Positions 49,721 through 60,265 of a stretch of 64,000 bases of DNA are shown in pieces (within the stretch, counting starts at the first letter, position 1; every line of letters starts with the position of its first letter). The stretch is from the NCBI GenBank assembly GCA_963580455.1, contig OY756958.1:29524501-29588500 (forward strand), read 5' to 3'. This DNA is from Euonymus europaeus. Its lineage: Eukaryota > Streptophyta > Magnoliopsida > Celastrales > Celastraceae. A program made the position numbers and the translations under genes. The notes beneath the pieces were generated by a model. It did not search any database, was not told the origin of the DNA, and worked only from the letters and a program-made list of their open reading frames with translations.

Positions 49721-51758
49721 TTGATCTGCACTTGTGACATGCACCACAGTCTCTGTTTGGGAACATCAGTGGGGAAACACAACCCTTCAAAAAGTCAAAG
49801 CAGCAGCACAGGCTGTTGTAAAACAAGAGGAGAAACACGTAAAAATTACTTATAATTAAGAGAATCTTTGAGGAACAACACAAATTAAATGACACATTCA
49901 TGCAACATAAATTTATTGCAGTTAATATCCAAGTGCATTTTTCAAGACAAGGATTTAGACTTTAGAGCGAGGGGGAAGACAGCAACGAAATGCAAAGTTC
50001 TTGAAACCTTTTTGGTATCAGAACTGAAGTCACAGTACAGAACACAGATTCCAAAAACAATAAGATTCAGCCGCATATAAGACAAGCAACATGTAGATGA
50101 ACAAATGGCGGAACATCGAATACCGAGAAGTAAAAAGGTTAAAAAAGATTTCGAACTAAGATAACACTCTCATAGACCATCTGCCTTAGAAAATGAGAAA
50201 GTAAGTCTTAGTGCTATTATTAGACACAAACTGTTAAAATAATAGTGTCATTGACCCCTGAATAACCCATAGTTTTCTGCATTAAGGGTAAGATAAAAAC
50301 AATTCTTTGAGAGAAGGATTATATTTGGAAATAAGAGGAAGGTGGCAAAACCTCATAGTTTTCCGATGCACTCATTTCAAAACATTTGAACTTCCAACAA
50401 AGGGTTGCAAAGGGAACAAATATTTTACATAATGCACATAAATGGCATAAGCAGATGTAGCTGAGATTTAAGGAAACAGTGATGTGATAGTTTAGATCCA
50501 TTGCCGGCTTTATAATCTCATATATAAATTTTCAGTATATTTATGATATAAGAACAGTATATTGATATCCTATTTGTTTCAATATATCTTGTACACAAAC
50601 TTACTGGCATACCCTATACAATAATATATACTACTGCATTAGCTGCATGTCAAAAAATAACAGAACATTTTGCATAGACACCAATTTCGAAAACTATTTT
50701 AAATACCAATCAAAATTTATTCTGTATATATCAGAGAAGGCTTGGATATATTAACAGACAACGGCCATGAATTCATTGGTTAAATTATAAAGATTGCGTA
50801 AATGATGTGCAAAATAAATTCTTAAAAAAACTTAAATTGTATTCCTATCGGTCAAACCATAATTCACTGATACAAATAAATTGTGGATCCAATAACGAAT
50901 CAACCACTTATATATTTCTCTGCTCCAGGGATATAAAGTGAAGGCCCCTAAAATACGTAATTGAATATCACAGTTTTTGAAGATAACCAAAGTCAACCGA
51001 ATATTTGAATTGGAAGAAGTCGACCAGAATTCAATCAACAAAGCAAAATTGTGCATAAGAAATGGAAAACAATCAAAAATCCACCACAATCATATAAACC
51101 CTAAGCAATGACCAGCTCAATAAGACCGTTATCCAGTTCCAACTATCACCAACTCAGTCAATAAACAGACACGGAAACCGTAACCACGAAAGGATAAATA
51201 GAACAAGTAACAGAGAATGATTCCAAAATTAGCTCAGATAATCAGTGAATTTTTTAGAGAATTCCTACCTGTGGAGCAGACCAAGCACGCCCTCTAAAAT
51301 TTGTGTCTCTATATAGGAGAAACAACGACGAAAGGCTATAACGGGTCGCGTCTCTCTAGTCTCTACTCTAGTTTTTTTTTTTTTTGGTTTCTATCTCCTA
51401 CACTTTCACGAACGGTCAAGACAGTGGTGAAGTCGGCTTCTCCGGAAGCAATGGACGGCTGAGATTGTATCTTTTTTTCCGTCCTGGCCGCTAGAAGATT
51501 GCCACGTTGATGAAAGAACAGCTCAGCATGACTCTTTGCCACGTGCATGTAGGCAGTGAGATACACATTATCATTCTCTAACTTTAAGCGCGTGTATTAT
51601 CCCATAATGAGTGGCGGAGGCAAACCAAAAAAAAAAAAATTACAGCAGGTACGCTGTAATGATTTTTGACAGTGGTTTTTTATTTTTTTAAGAGTTATAA
51701 ATGTATAGTATTTTTCTCACAAATTTAATGATATAGTATTTATTTATTTTTATTTTTT
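49721..51758. promoter_or_regulatory. 5' leader, leader intron and promoter of the phosphatase gene
   Basis: On the minus strand a donor CTCCACAG|GTAGGAATTC lies near 51273, and an acceptor-like TTTTACAACAG|CC near 49815 precedes the ATG at 49720. A leader intron of about 1.4 kb is therefore likely, with transcription starting around 51300-51400. Small open frames in both strands here lack domains. Bases 51600-51758 are AT-rich. Confidence 0.5.
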
Positions 51759-53625
51759 GGGATTCACCAATAAATCCTTTAATAGAAATATATATTTCAT
51801 TCACTCCTTTCAATTTTTTAATATTCCAAACCATCCTTTAAATAATTCTGGACAAAATTACCCTTATTCCAATAAATCCTTATGTGTATGACATATACTG
51901 ACATCACCAGATTCTTTTTATTTTTTTCTTTTAAAAACTTTAAAACAGTTTTATCTCTCAAAATACAAGTCGGATTTTTAAAAAAAAAATATATTCATAA
52001 TCAACACGAAAAACTCTTTCCAATGAGATCCATCATCGATATGTTTAAATGTTCATTTGTCAAATCCTCTGAATGAACTCAGAGGATTTCTCAAACTTAT
52101 CCAGAATTCAGAGGATTTCTCAAAACTCATTAAAACCAATCAAAAGAGTTTTCAAAATTAAGCAAATAAATTCAGATGATTTCATAAAAATATATCAAAA
52201 AAATATAGATTTTTTGAAAATCAAACAAAAAACGCCAAAAAATTTCAGAGAATTTCACAAACTTGTCATAAATTTAGAGGATTTCACAAAATTTACCAAA
52301 ATAAATCAAACAAATTTTTGAAATTAAGCAAAAAAAAAAAAGAGGATTGCATAAAATATATAATAAAAATTATAAGAATTTTTGAAAATCAAACAAAAAA
52401 TAACCTAAAACTCTAAATCCTAAACCTAAAATCCCAAAATTCTAAATACTAAATCCCAATATCTTAAATCTCAAAATCATAAAGTATAAACACTAAACTC
52501 TAATATTTTAAACACAGATCTTAAACTTTACAACTTATAACCAGAAATCCTCTGAATTTTTCAGAAATCCTCTGAATTTTTCATAAATCCTCTGAATGTA
52601 AACAATTTTAGTTTTAATTTTGAACAAAAAAAATCTTATAAATAATTAAGAAGAATTTACAAAAATAAGAAGAAAATTCTAAAATTCTACTAACATATAT
52701 TCCTAAACCTTAAACCTTAAGTCATAAACCCCAAAATTCTAAATAATGAATTATGTTTTCCTAAACCCTAAAACCTTATACCATAAACTCTAAACTCTAA
52801 TATCTTAAACTTTAAAACCCTAAACTTTATCAAAATGAAACAAAAAAACAACTAAAAATTTAGATGATTAGAGGATTTCTCAAACTTATCAAGAATTCAG
52901 ATAATTTTACAAAACTCACCAAAACAATTCAAAAGAGTTTTTGAAATTATGCAAAAAAAAATCAGAGGATTTCTTACCCAGAATTCAGAGGATTTTCGCA
53001 AAAGTCACCAAAACGGTTAAAAATTGTTATGGTATTTGGTTTTGTTTAAAATATGAATTGAGTTTTATTATGATATTATTTTCATAAGTTATTAGCTTTG
53101 GTTGTTAGTGAAGAATGTAATAAAAATATTGACATTTGTATTTGATAACTTTTTGTTGATGGATAAGTGTTTTATTGTTGATTTTGATAATATAATGATT
53201 CATAGATTTTAATGTACTGAGTCAACTAAATTTTGCGCATGTGAGTGCATGCGCTTAATTTTCATGAAAGAAAAAAAAATTTGGTTGATCGACTCTTCAC
53301 TTTTATTCATCAAAAGTGAAAATATTAGTTTATCTTTAAAATCATATAGATAAAATACATGATTTTCATCCAACTTTATGAGATTTTATTTATATTTATT
53401 TTATTATAATAATTATTTCCTAAATAAGGAGCAATCATGTACTAATAAAAATAAGGATAAGTTTCAATGAGGGGAGGGTAAAATTGTCATTAATTGAGGT
53501 TAAAATTTAAAGTTATCCTTATTGAGCTAAGTTTCAAATAATTGGGGATGTATTGGGCTACAAACTTTTCAAAAAGACTAAATGAAATACAAAGTCCATA
53601 TAAAGGACTTATCACCAAATAATCC
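51759..53625. mobile_element. Mutator-like non-autonomous element, copy 2 (1867 bp)
   Basis: Collinear and in the same orientation as 34600-36470. It starts GGGATTCACCAATAAATCC and ends ATCACCAAATAATCC. Exact 9-bp direct repeats TTATTTTTT flank it (51750-51758 and 53626-53634). The target duplication differs from copy 1, so the two copies are independent insertions and not a segmental duplication. The same AATCCTCTGAAT motif array and telomere-like CCTAAACCCTAAA tract are present. The frame 52073-52321 parallels the one in copy 1 but is shorter and differs near its end, arguing against a selected protein. Confidence 0.9.
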
Positions 53626-53832
53626 TTATTTTTTTATATCAATGAAAGGAAATATTCAACACAAACACGGAGGTTCAATTGATCGGTGGGCTACACAAAG
53701 TAAGGTAACTCTCTCACTTTTACAATTCTCATTATAGTGATAAATCTCATTCAAATTGATAGAAGGTGAAACTCAAACACAACACCTCTCATTCATACAC
53801 AGTAAGAAGACCAACCAATATAGTATTTTTTA

Positions 53833-54838
53833 GGGATAAGAGTCCAAAAGTCCTTGTACTTTGAAAAAATGTCAATTAAGTCCTTATACTATTTTTTTGT
53901 CTATACAAGCCCTTCTAGTATGAATTTTGGTTACCATTAGTCCCTGAAACCTTATTTTGTTATAAATCCCGTTAGCTGACCGTTAAATGTGTGACTTGTA
54001 ATTAATTTTTTAAAAATATTTTTAGTAAACACATGACATGACCCAATTAAAATAAGACATGTAACTTTCTATCTTGTTTAAGTCCATCTTCTTCTCCGAC
54101 GATCAGTCTCACTTCCTTGTTTTCAACCTTATACAATTTATGGGCATCAAATGAAAATGCAAACTCATAATTTGAAGCTGCTTTGAGGTGTCTTGTGCAC
54201 TTGCGTCCATTTTCATATTAATCAACAGATATTACTATGAATTTACAAGACAGGGCTAAGAAATCAGTGTATAATGGGGTTGATGAAATATTCAGTTATT
54301 TGAAAGATCCATTTGGATCCGTACAATGGATTTTGCCTACTCTCTCCTGTGAAAGATTCAGTTCTTTCATTGGATTTGCCTTAATGTGATGGAAGAATAT
54401 GAATATGAGTTTGGTTTGGGTTTTTTGTGTGGATTGAATATTAAACTTATAAAGAATATTCAATTAACTTATCGAGGTTTCAGTGAGCGACCAACAAGTG
54501 TGATTTCCGATAAGTGGCCGGAGAGTTGCTAATTTAAGCTCCAAACATAGAGACTTAAGAGAGATGGACATGGGAGGAGAGAGATGATTTTCTTTCCCAC
54601 AAGTTTTTTTATTCTTTATATAAAATGTCATTTCAAATCTTATATTTAATTTATATTTTTTGCAATCACATTTATGTTATAAATTACACTGCCACGTCAG
54701 ATTTTTTAACAATAAATTGTTTGAAGGGCTAACGGAAACAATTTTTATAAGTTGAGGGGTTTGTTTAATCTAAAATAAAATATAAAGACTTAATCGACAT
54801 TTTTTATAAAGTGTAGGGGCTTTTCTAGCCCTTATCCC
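53833..54838. mobile_element. Second Mutator-like family with long inverted ends (1006 bp)
   Basis: Starts GGGATAAG and ends CTTATCCC. Inverted ends extend for about 50 bases through (A)AATGTCRATTAAGTC and CTTTGTAC/GTRTACTTT-type segments. Exact 9-bp direct repeats TATTTTTTA lie at 53824-53832 and 54839-54847. No transposase frame is found. It lies 207 bp right of Mutator-like copy 2. Confidence 0.88.
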
Positions 54839-55232
54839 TATTTTTTATTGGCAACAAATATAAAATTCATAATAATTTTAGAATATCATATATAAATTGA
54901 AACTATCTTGTTTCTATAAAAATGAATTTAATTTTTGTTTTGAAAAAAAAATATAGCATTGAATTTTTAGATTGAGTGCCGCACATATATCATTTTAAAA
55001 AATATTTTTACACCCAAAATTGCCCCGGCATCCATGTATTTAGGGGTTTGACCTTGTAAAATATTTGTTTTCGAGAAATTTGTCTTTTTTTCTAATCAAA
55101 CCATTTTTCAATAAAATAAATACTTTCGTCTCCTAGGATTAAATTAAGAAGGCCGATTTCATTAAGGGAAAGGAAAAAAATACATTCAGACATAAAGTGA
55201 GAGGGTCGGTGAAGGGATTTGCACTGCCTCAT

Positions 55233-55961
55233 GTTTGGATTAGAGTATGTTAGCTTATACGCTACTTATTTTATAAGTTTAATTTCATTAATTATCAATC
55301 ACATCAGTTACATATAAAAAAAATTATCAATTTCTCTTATTGCCCCTGTTCTCTCACACATTTGCCATTTTATCTTTCAAAATATATGTTATATTTTGAA
55401 AAAAATTACATATTAAACTATAAAACTCTTTTCAACAAGACTCATATTCAATAGCTTTTATTTCGTTATTAAACTAATTTATATACCCCTCATAGAAAAT
55501 TGACAGCTTATATGCTACTAAAACTTACGCTCAACCAAGCACAATACAGCTTATAAGGTATCTAGCTTATGCGCTATCAAACATACTCTGATATAGAGAT
55601 GAAATAGGGTCGGGCTGAGCCGGGCTTTGATAAACCCTAGGTCCGGCCCTATATTTTTTAACAGGCCCGAGCTCGATAGGGCCCTATATATATATATATA
55701 CAGATATAATGTGAATATATATAGTATATGGATATATATTTTATATAAATAATGTATATGTTATATATATATAGGCCCTATGGTTTACAAGCCGGGCTTC
55801 TTCAAGCCAGAGCTCGGCCCGTTTAACCAAACGGGCTTATTAATAGGCTCGAGCTCGACTCTTTTTACTTAAGAGCCGAGCTCGGGCCAGGCCTCTAACG
55901 GGCCGTCCGGGAGTTGCCCGGGGACGGCCCGACCCATTTTCGTCCCTACTCTAATCCAAAC
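55233..55961. mobile_element. Older MITE carrying a nested insertion
   Basis: The left end GTTTGGATTAGAGTATGTT, followed by AGCTTATACGCTAC, is matched in inverse by AGCTTATGCGCTATCAAACA at 55565 and, after an inserted segment, CTCTAATCCAAAC at 55949-55961. Removing 55594-55948 and one target copy restores an element of about 366 bp with inverted ends. Its own target duplication is not clear. Confidence 0.72.
55594..55948. mobile_element. Non-autonomous hAT-type element nested in the MITE (355 bp)
   Basis: Starts TAGAGATGAAATAGGGTCGG. The complement of its right end is TAGGGACGAAAATGGGTCGG, giving inverted ends of about 22 bases. The flanking 8-bp sequences CTCTGATA (55586-55593) and CTCTAATC (55949-55956) match at 6 of 8, a decayed target duplication inside the host MITE end. 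The interior is GC-rich (GGGCCGGGC-type) with a central (TA)n tract near 55685-55700. Confidence 0.8.
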
Positions 55962-56059
55962 TGACAAAAATTGATTTGCACTCCTTCACCCGCCATTTTG
56001 GCACTGAATTTTATGCAATTTTTTATAAAAATAATATGTTGTTCATATTTTGAGAACTC

Positions 56060-56350
56060 ATGGTGACTCATGTCTAATTATTCTATTAATTTATATATTA
56101 TATTTTATTATTTTATTTTAATTAATTATTAGTTCGTTAGTGTTTAGTAAATACGTTATCATTATAATTTAACACTTCTTTTTAAGTTACATTATAAAAA
56201 TTCAACACATGAGTCCGTTAGGATTTTGCGAATCCGTTTCCCTTATGATTAAACATTTATTGTTTAAGTTACAACATAAAAATTTGATACACGAGCTCGT
56301 TAGGATTTAACAAATCATTCCCCCTTATAATTTAACACTTATTGTTCAGA
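56060..56350 (-). repeat. Dispersed repeat family, locus 2 (inverted)
   Basis: Read on the minus strand it shows AACAATAAGTGTTAAA, AATCCTAACGAGCTCGTGTA and TGTAACTTAAACAATAA, repeated about three times with a period near 85 bp. These correspond to the units at 34370-34545 and 58590-58860. Confidence 0.6.
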
Positions 56351-56362
56351 TATGGGTTACCA

Positions 56363-57298
56363 TTGGCTCCTGAAATATAGACTATTTATCACTACCCTTT
56401 TTTTATCCTATCTATTTGACATACCCACATAAGTAAATTACTAAATTCTCGGTCTATTTTTCAATTTTATTTTTGAATGTTGATTTTATTTTTGAATTCT
56501 TTAAAAAATTAAATTTAAATATTAGAAATATATTTATAATATCGATTAGTATTATAAATACATTAAACATCACACAACATGTTGAAGACGTGATATCGAT
56601 CGTAACGACAACAAAGCCATGCACTGTTGAGAGTTGAGGAGATCTAAAATGACATTGTATTTACTAGCAATCAAGTACTCCGATATTCCACATTGTCATC
56701 CATTTTTCAAGAGGGATTGCACTATTTGCGTTAAAGAATTAAATGAGTTATGAATGGAACAGATACGTTCGTAACCACCATATAGGCTACAGTACTCCGA
56801 CCAAAATATTCTTAACTCATAGATTAACTCTTGGCTCCTGAAATATAGACTATTTATCACTACCCTTTTTTTATCCTATCTATTTGACATACCCACATAA
56901 GTAAATTACTAAATTCTCGGTCTATTTTTCAATTTTATTTTTGAATGTTGATTTTATTTTTGAATTCTTTAAAAAATTAAATTTAAATATTAGAAATATA
57001 TTTATAATATCGATTAGTATTATAAATACATTAAACATCACACAACATGTTGAAGACGTGATATCGATCGTAACGACAACAAAGCCATGCACTGTTGAGA
57101 GTTGAGGAGATCTAAAATGACATTGTATTTACTAGCAATCAAGTACTCCGATATTCCACATTGTCATCCTTTTTCAAGAGGGATTGCACTATTTGCGTTA
57201 AAGAATTAAATGAGTTATGAATGGAACAGATACGTTCGTAACCACCATATAGGCTACAGTACTCTGACCAAAATATTCTTAACTCATAGATTAACTCT
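56363..57298. repeat. Recent 468-bp tandem duplication
   Basis: Copy 1 is 56363-56830 and copy 2 is 56831-57298; both begin TTGGCTCCTGAAATATAGAC. By eye only two differences exist: one base missing in copy 2 in the run after GTCATCC (near 57170), and CCGACC versus CTGACC near 57264. Copy 2 runs straight into unique sequence at 57299, so copy 1 is the extra piece at its right-hand junction. Confidence 0.92.
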
Positions 57299-58589
57299 TG
57301 GTGAACAGTGGGCCATGTATTTTCATCATACCCACGTATATTAGCAATAACCCTGCAGCTAAAATTTTCATTTGCCTTTATATCTATAATGAGATTGCAT
57401 GCATGTTGTATGTTATTTGATGTATTTATAATATTAATTGTGTTGTAAGACAAGTTCAGGATATTCTCAAAATCAAGATTAAAAGAGACAAGTGTTTAAA
57501 AAGAATATTTAGAATAATATTTGAAGGAAATTTAGAGAGAGTTTACAGTAGATAAATGTAGAGAATACCTGCAATTAATATGTATTTTCATTTCATTAAA
57601 CATCCCTTTATATAAGATTAGTTTACAATAATTAAATTAATGATTTAACGACTTATTAAATAATCTATTTCAACTACTAATAATATATGTTTAACCACCT
57701 CATAAGTAGCCTCCAAATAGACTAATAAAGTGGGCATTCACTAATCAACATTAATTTTATAATAAATTGATATTATTAATGTATTTATAATATTTTAATT
57801 TTTAAGAATTAAAAAATGAATAAAAATAATATTAAAGATAAATTAGATTTATGATAATTTAATAATTTTCTTATGTGGGCATGTCAAATCGATAAATAAA
57901 AAAAACTGCATAAAATTATGTGCAAAAATGGTGGGCTAAGGGGTGTGCTAAGTGTTTTTTTTTTTTTGGATGTAAACTCGCCCCCGTCCAAACTGAGGAT
58001 ATACAGCCTCGGGAATTTCATCAATATACATGTCCCATTGGAGCCCAAGAGGTGACCCAAAGGCCAACGATGAAAGCGCATGACGATTGGGTTTTGAGAT
58101 TGAAAGGAATGAAACAAACGATGGTCAACCTGATCCAAAATGGCGCTAATTGTATTCTGAAACAAAGGCATGAGATGTAATTATCATAGCAGCATCCCTT
58201 CAAGATGAAATGGATGCAAGTTGTAATCCTTAACAAGTTGAGCACGAATGAGGAAAGCAACAGCCTCTGTTATCACTAGGAGTGAGGCTAAATATCCAAA
58301 GTTTTTGTAGCCTAACATTAATCTAAGTCTGCATGACATGTTTTGTAAGCACATAACATGAAAAATTAAAATTTTAGAAAATAAAATATTTTATTTGAAA
58401 TTTCGAAGCACATTTTTTTATTATTAAACGAAATTTTAAAACACTTTATCTCTTAAAATACTTATTAGATTTCGGAAAAAATTACATATCTAAAATCAAC
58501 AAGTAAAGATCTATCCAACAAGATCCATCATTGATAGGTTTTATTCAGTCATTTTTAATTATATTATTTTTAATTACATTATTTTTGTA
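57299..58589. other. Intergenic with unidentified open-frame fragments
   Basis: A minus-strand frame at 57453-57139 (104 codons) starts in unique DNA and ends inside duplication copy 2. It contains several cysteines but I do not recognise a family. A plus-strand frame at 57920-58180 (IGAQEVTQRPTMKAHDDWVL..) is also unassigned and may be an old transposon piece. The rest is AT-rich. Confidence 0.35.
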
Positions 58590-58860
58590 CTAATATGTGA
58601 ATTACGTAGGTTCTAGTGTTTATTTATAGGTATTGATATGGGCTCGTATATTAATTTTTATACTGTAACCTAAACAATAAGAGTTAAACCCTAAGGTGAA
58701 CGAATTCGCTAAACCCTAGCAAGCTTGTGTATCAAATTTTCATGTTGTAACCCAAGCAATAAGTGTTATAAACTCCAAGAAGAATGAATTCGCTAAACCC
58801 TAACGGACTCGTGTATCGAATTTTCATGTTGTAACCTAAAAAACTCGGATTTGCTACTAA
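58590..58860 (+). repeat. Dispersed repeat family, locus 3 (about 83-bp units)
   Basis: TGTAACCTAAACAATAAG, TGTAACCCAAGCAATAAG and TGTAACCTAAAAAAC start successive units about 83 bp apart. Each is followed or preceded by GAATTCGCTAAACCCTA and GTGTATCGAATTTTCATG. This is the best preserved of the three loci. Confidence 0.7.
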
Positions 58861-60265
58861 AATCATACATGTCTCAAGTGTTAAAACTTAACGGTTAGGG
58901 TACCCAACATAATTTCAAAAAAAATACAAAAAATAACAAATATATATTCTACTATCATAGTATAACAAAATTTTAACTCGAATAGCAGTTTACACATCAT
59001 ATATATAAATTACATTATTTTTATTGACAATGAGTCTTATTATAAAGATTTTGAAGCGCTGATTGCGAATATGTAATTTTTTTTCAAAATCTAACATGTA
59101 GTTTTGGAGAAAAAACGTTTTAAAATTTCGTTTATTAAAAAATGTGCTTAATTGATTTTTGAAAAAGTCCAACATGACCCACGTACCTACATGGAGTGCC
59201 ATGTAAACTTGAATTGAGTTGAGCTACTAAAAGTTGAATTCTATAATATTTTTGTATCAGTAGACCTTGAACAGCTGGAACACTTTTGAAACCAGAAAGT
59301 CTCTCACGCACCAAAAAACATCTCTTAGTCCACGTCTCATTTTGCTTGCCAAGAGCCATCTATATTTATCACACGTTAATGGTTCCTCCACCTCAAGATA
59401 AATGTATTACTATTATCATAAGATTTGTGAATGGTAATCATTTCGTTCAATTGACATTAACATATGATTACTCGATGCTTGCTATTATGATACAATGATA
59501 TAAATATAAACATGATTATGCAAATGAATGAGTCCCTCCGTAGAGGAGACAACTAGTAGCATACATAAAATATATCGATCAATCTACATTAATATGATGT
59601 ATTAATCTTTTTTATGAGATGTGGTGTATTAAGTTTACTACATTTAAAAATAAAAAAAGACAAAAATAGTAACTTTAATCATGTCACACACTCTCAAATA
59701 AAAACTATAAAAACTTTATTTACATGTGTTATTTTATTTTATGAATTTATTCTTTTGATGTTGAATTATTTGAGATGGAAAAATTAAATATTGAGCTGTG
59801 TAAACTAAATTTTGAAAGTGAGAAAATTGAGATAATAAAATATCCTATCATTACCAAATCACATGTAAATCAATAAAAAATAATATTATGTGAGAGAGTA
59901 AGAAATTTAATTATGAGAAGTGGAATAATAATTTTTCAATTATTAAAAGAGGTGTGGAAGATCAGGGGTGGAAATACTGTTTCGCTTCTCTGAATCTGAT
60001 TTCATATGATGTAATTTAAAAGGAGCACTGACTGAAACTGAATGAACAACTTTACCATGTAGTTTAGAGATCAAAGCCAACGTCGATTCAGCTACAAATT
60101 CCTGATAGAGGACAAATCTCGAAAAAAGACACAAGAGTAGACATTGGGAGTTCTCACCTCTTGTACTAACTCCTATAATTAGAATAATCAAGAAAGCAAC
60201 AGAAGTTGCACAAAGACACTGACGATAAGTATCCAGCTCCAGCTGCTTAACTAACACCAACAAAG
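58861..60265. promoter_or_regulatory. Upstream region of the phytochrome gene
   Basis: AT-rich DNA with small frames on both strands that lack domains. The last about 300 bases before 60266 are less AT-rich and are the probable 5' leader. A minus-strand frame at 59943-60284 overlaps the phytochrome start and is treated as a shadow. No light-responsive element is claimed. Confidence 0.45.

Noticed and set aside
34600..53625. Copies 1 and 2 read as a segmental duplication
   Set aside because: Similarity stops exactly at the element ends, and the 9-bp flanking duplications differ, so they are separate insertions.
57884..58260. Frames on both strands, considered as a Copia-type polyprotein fragment
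   Set aside because: No protease, integrase or reverse-transcriptase motif could be identified; left as unassigned.
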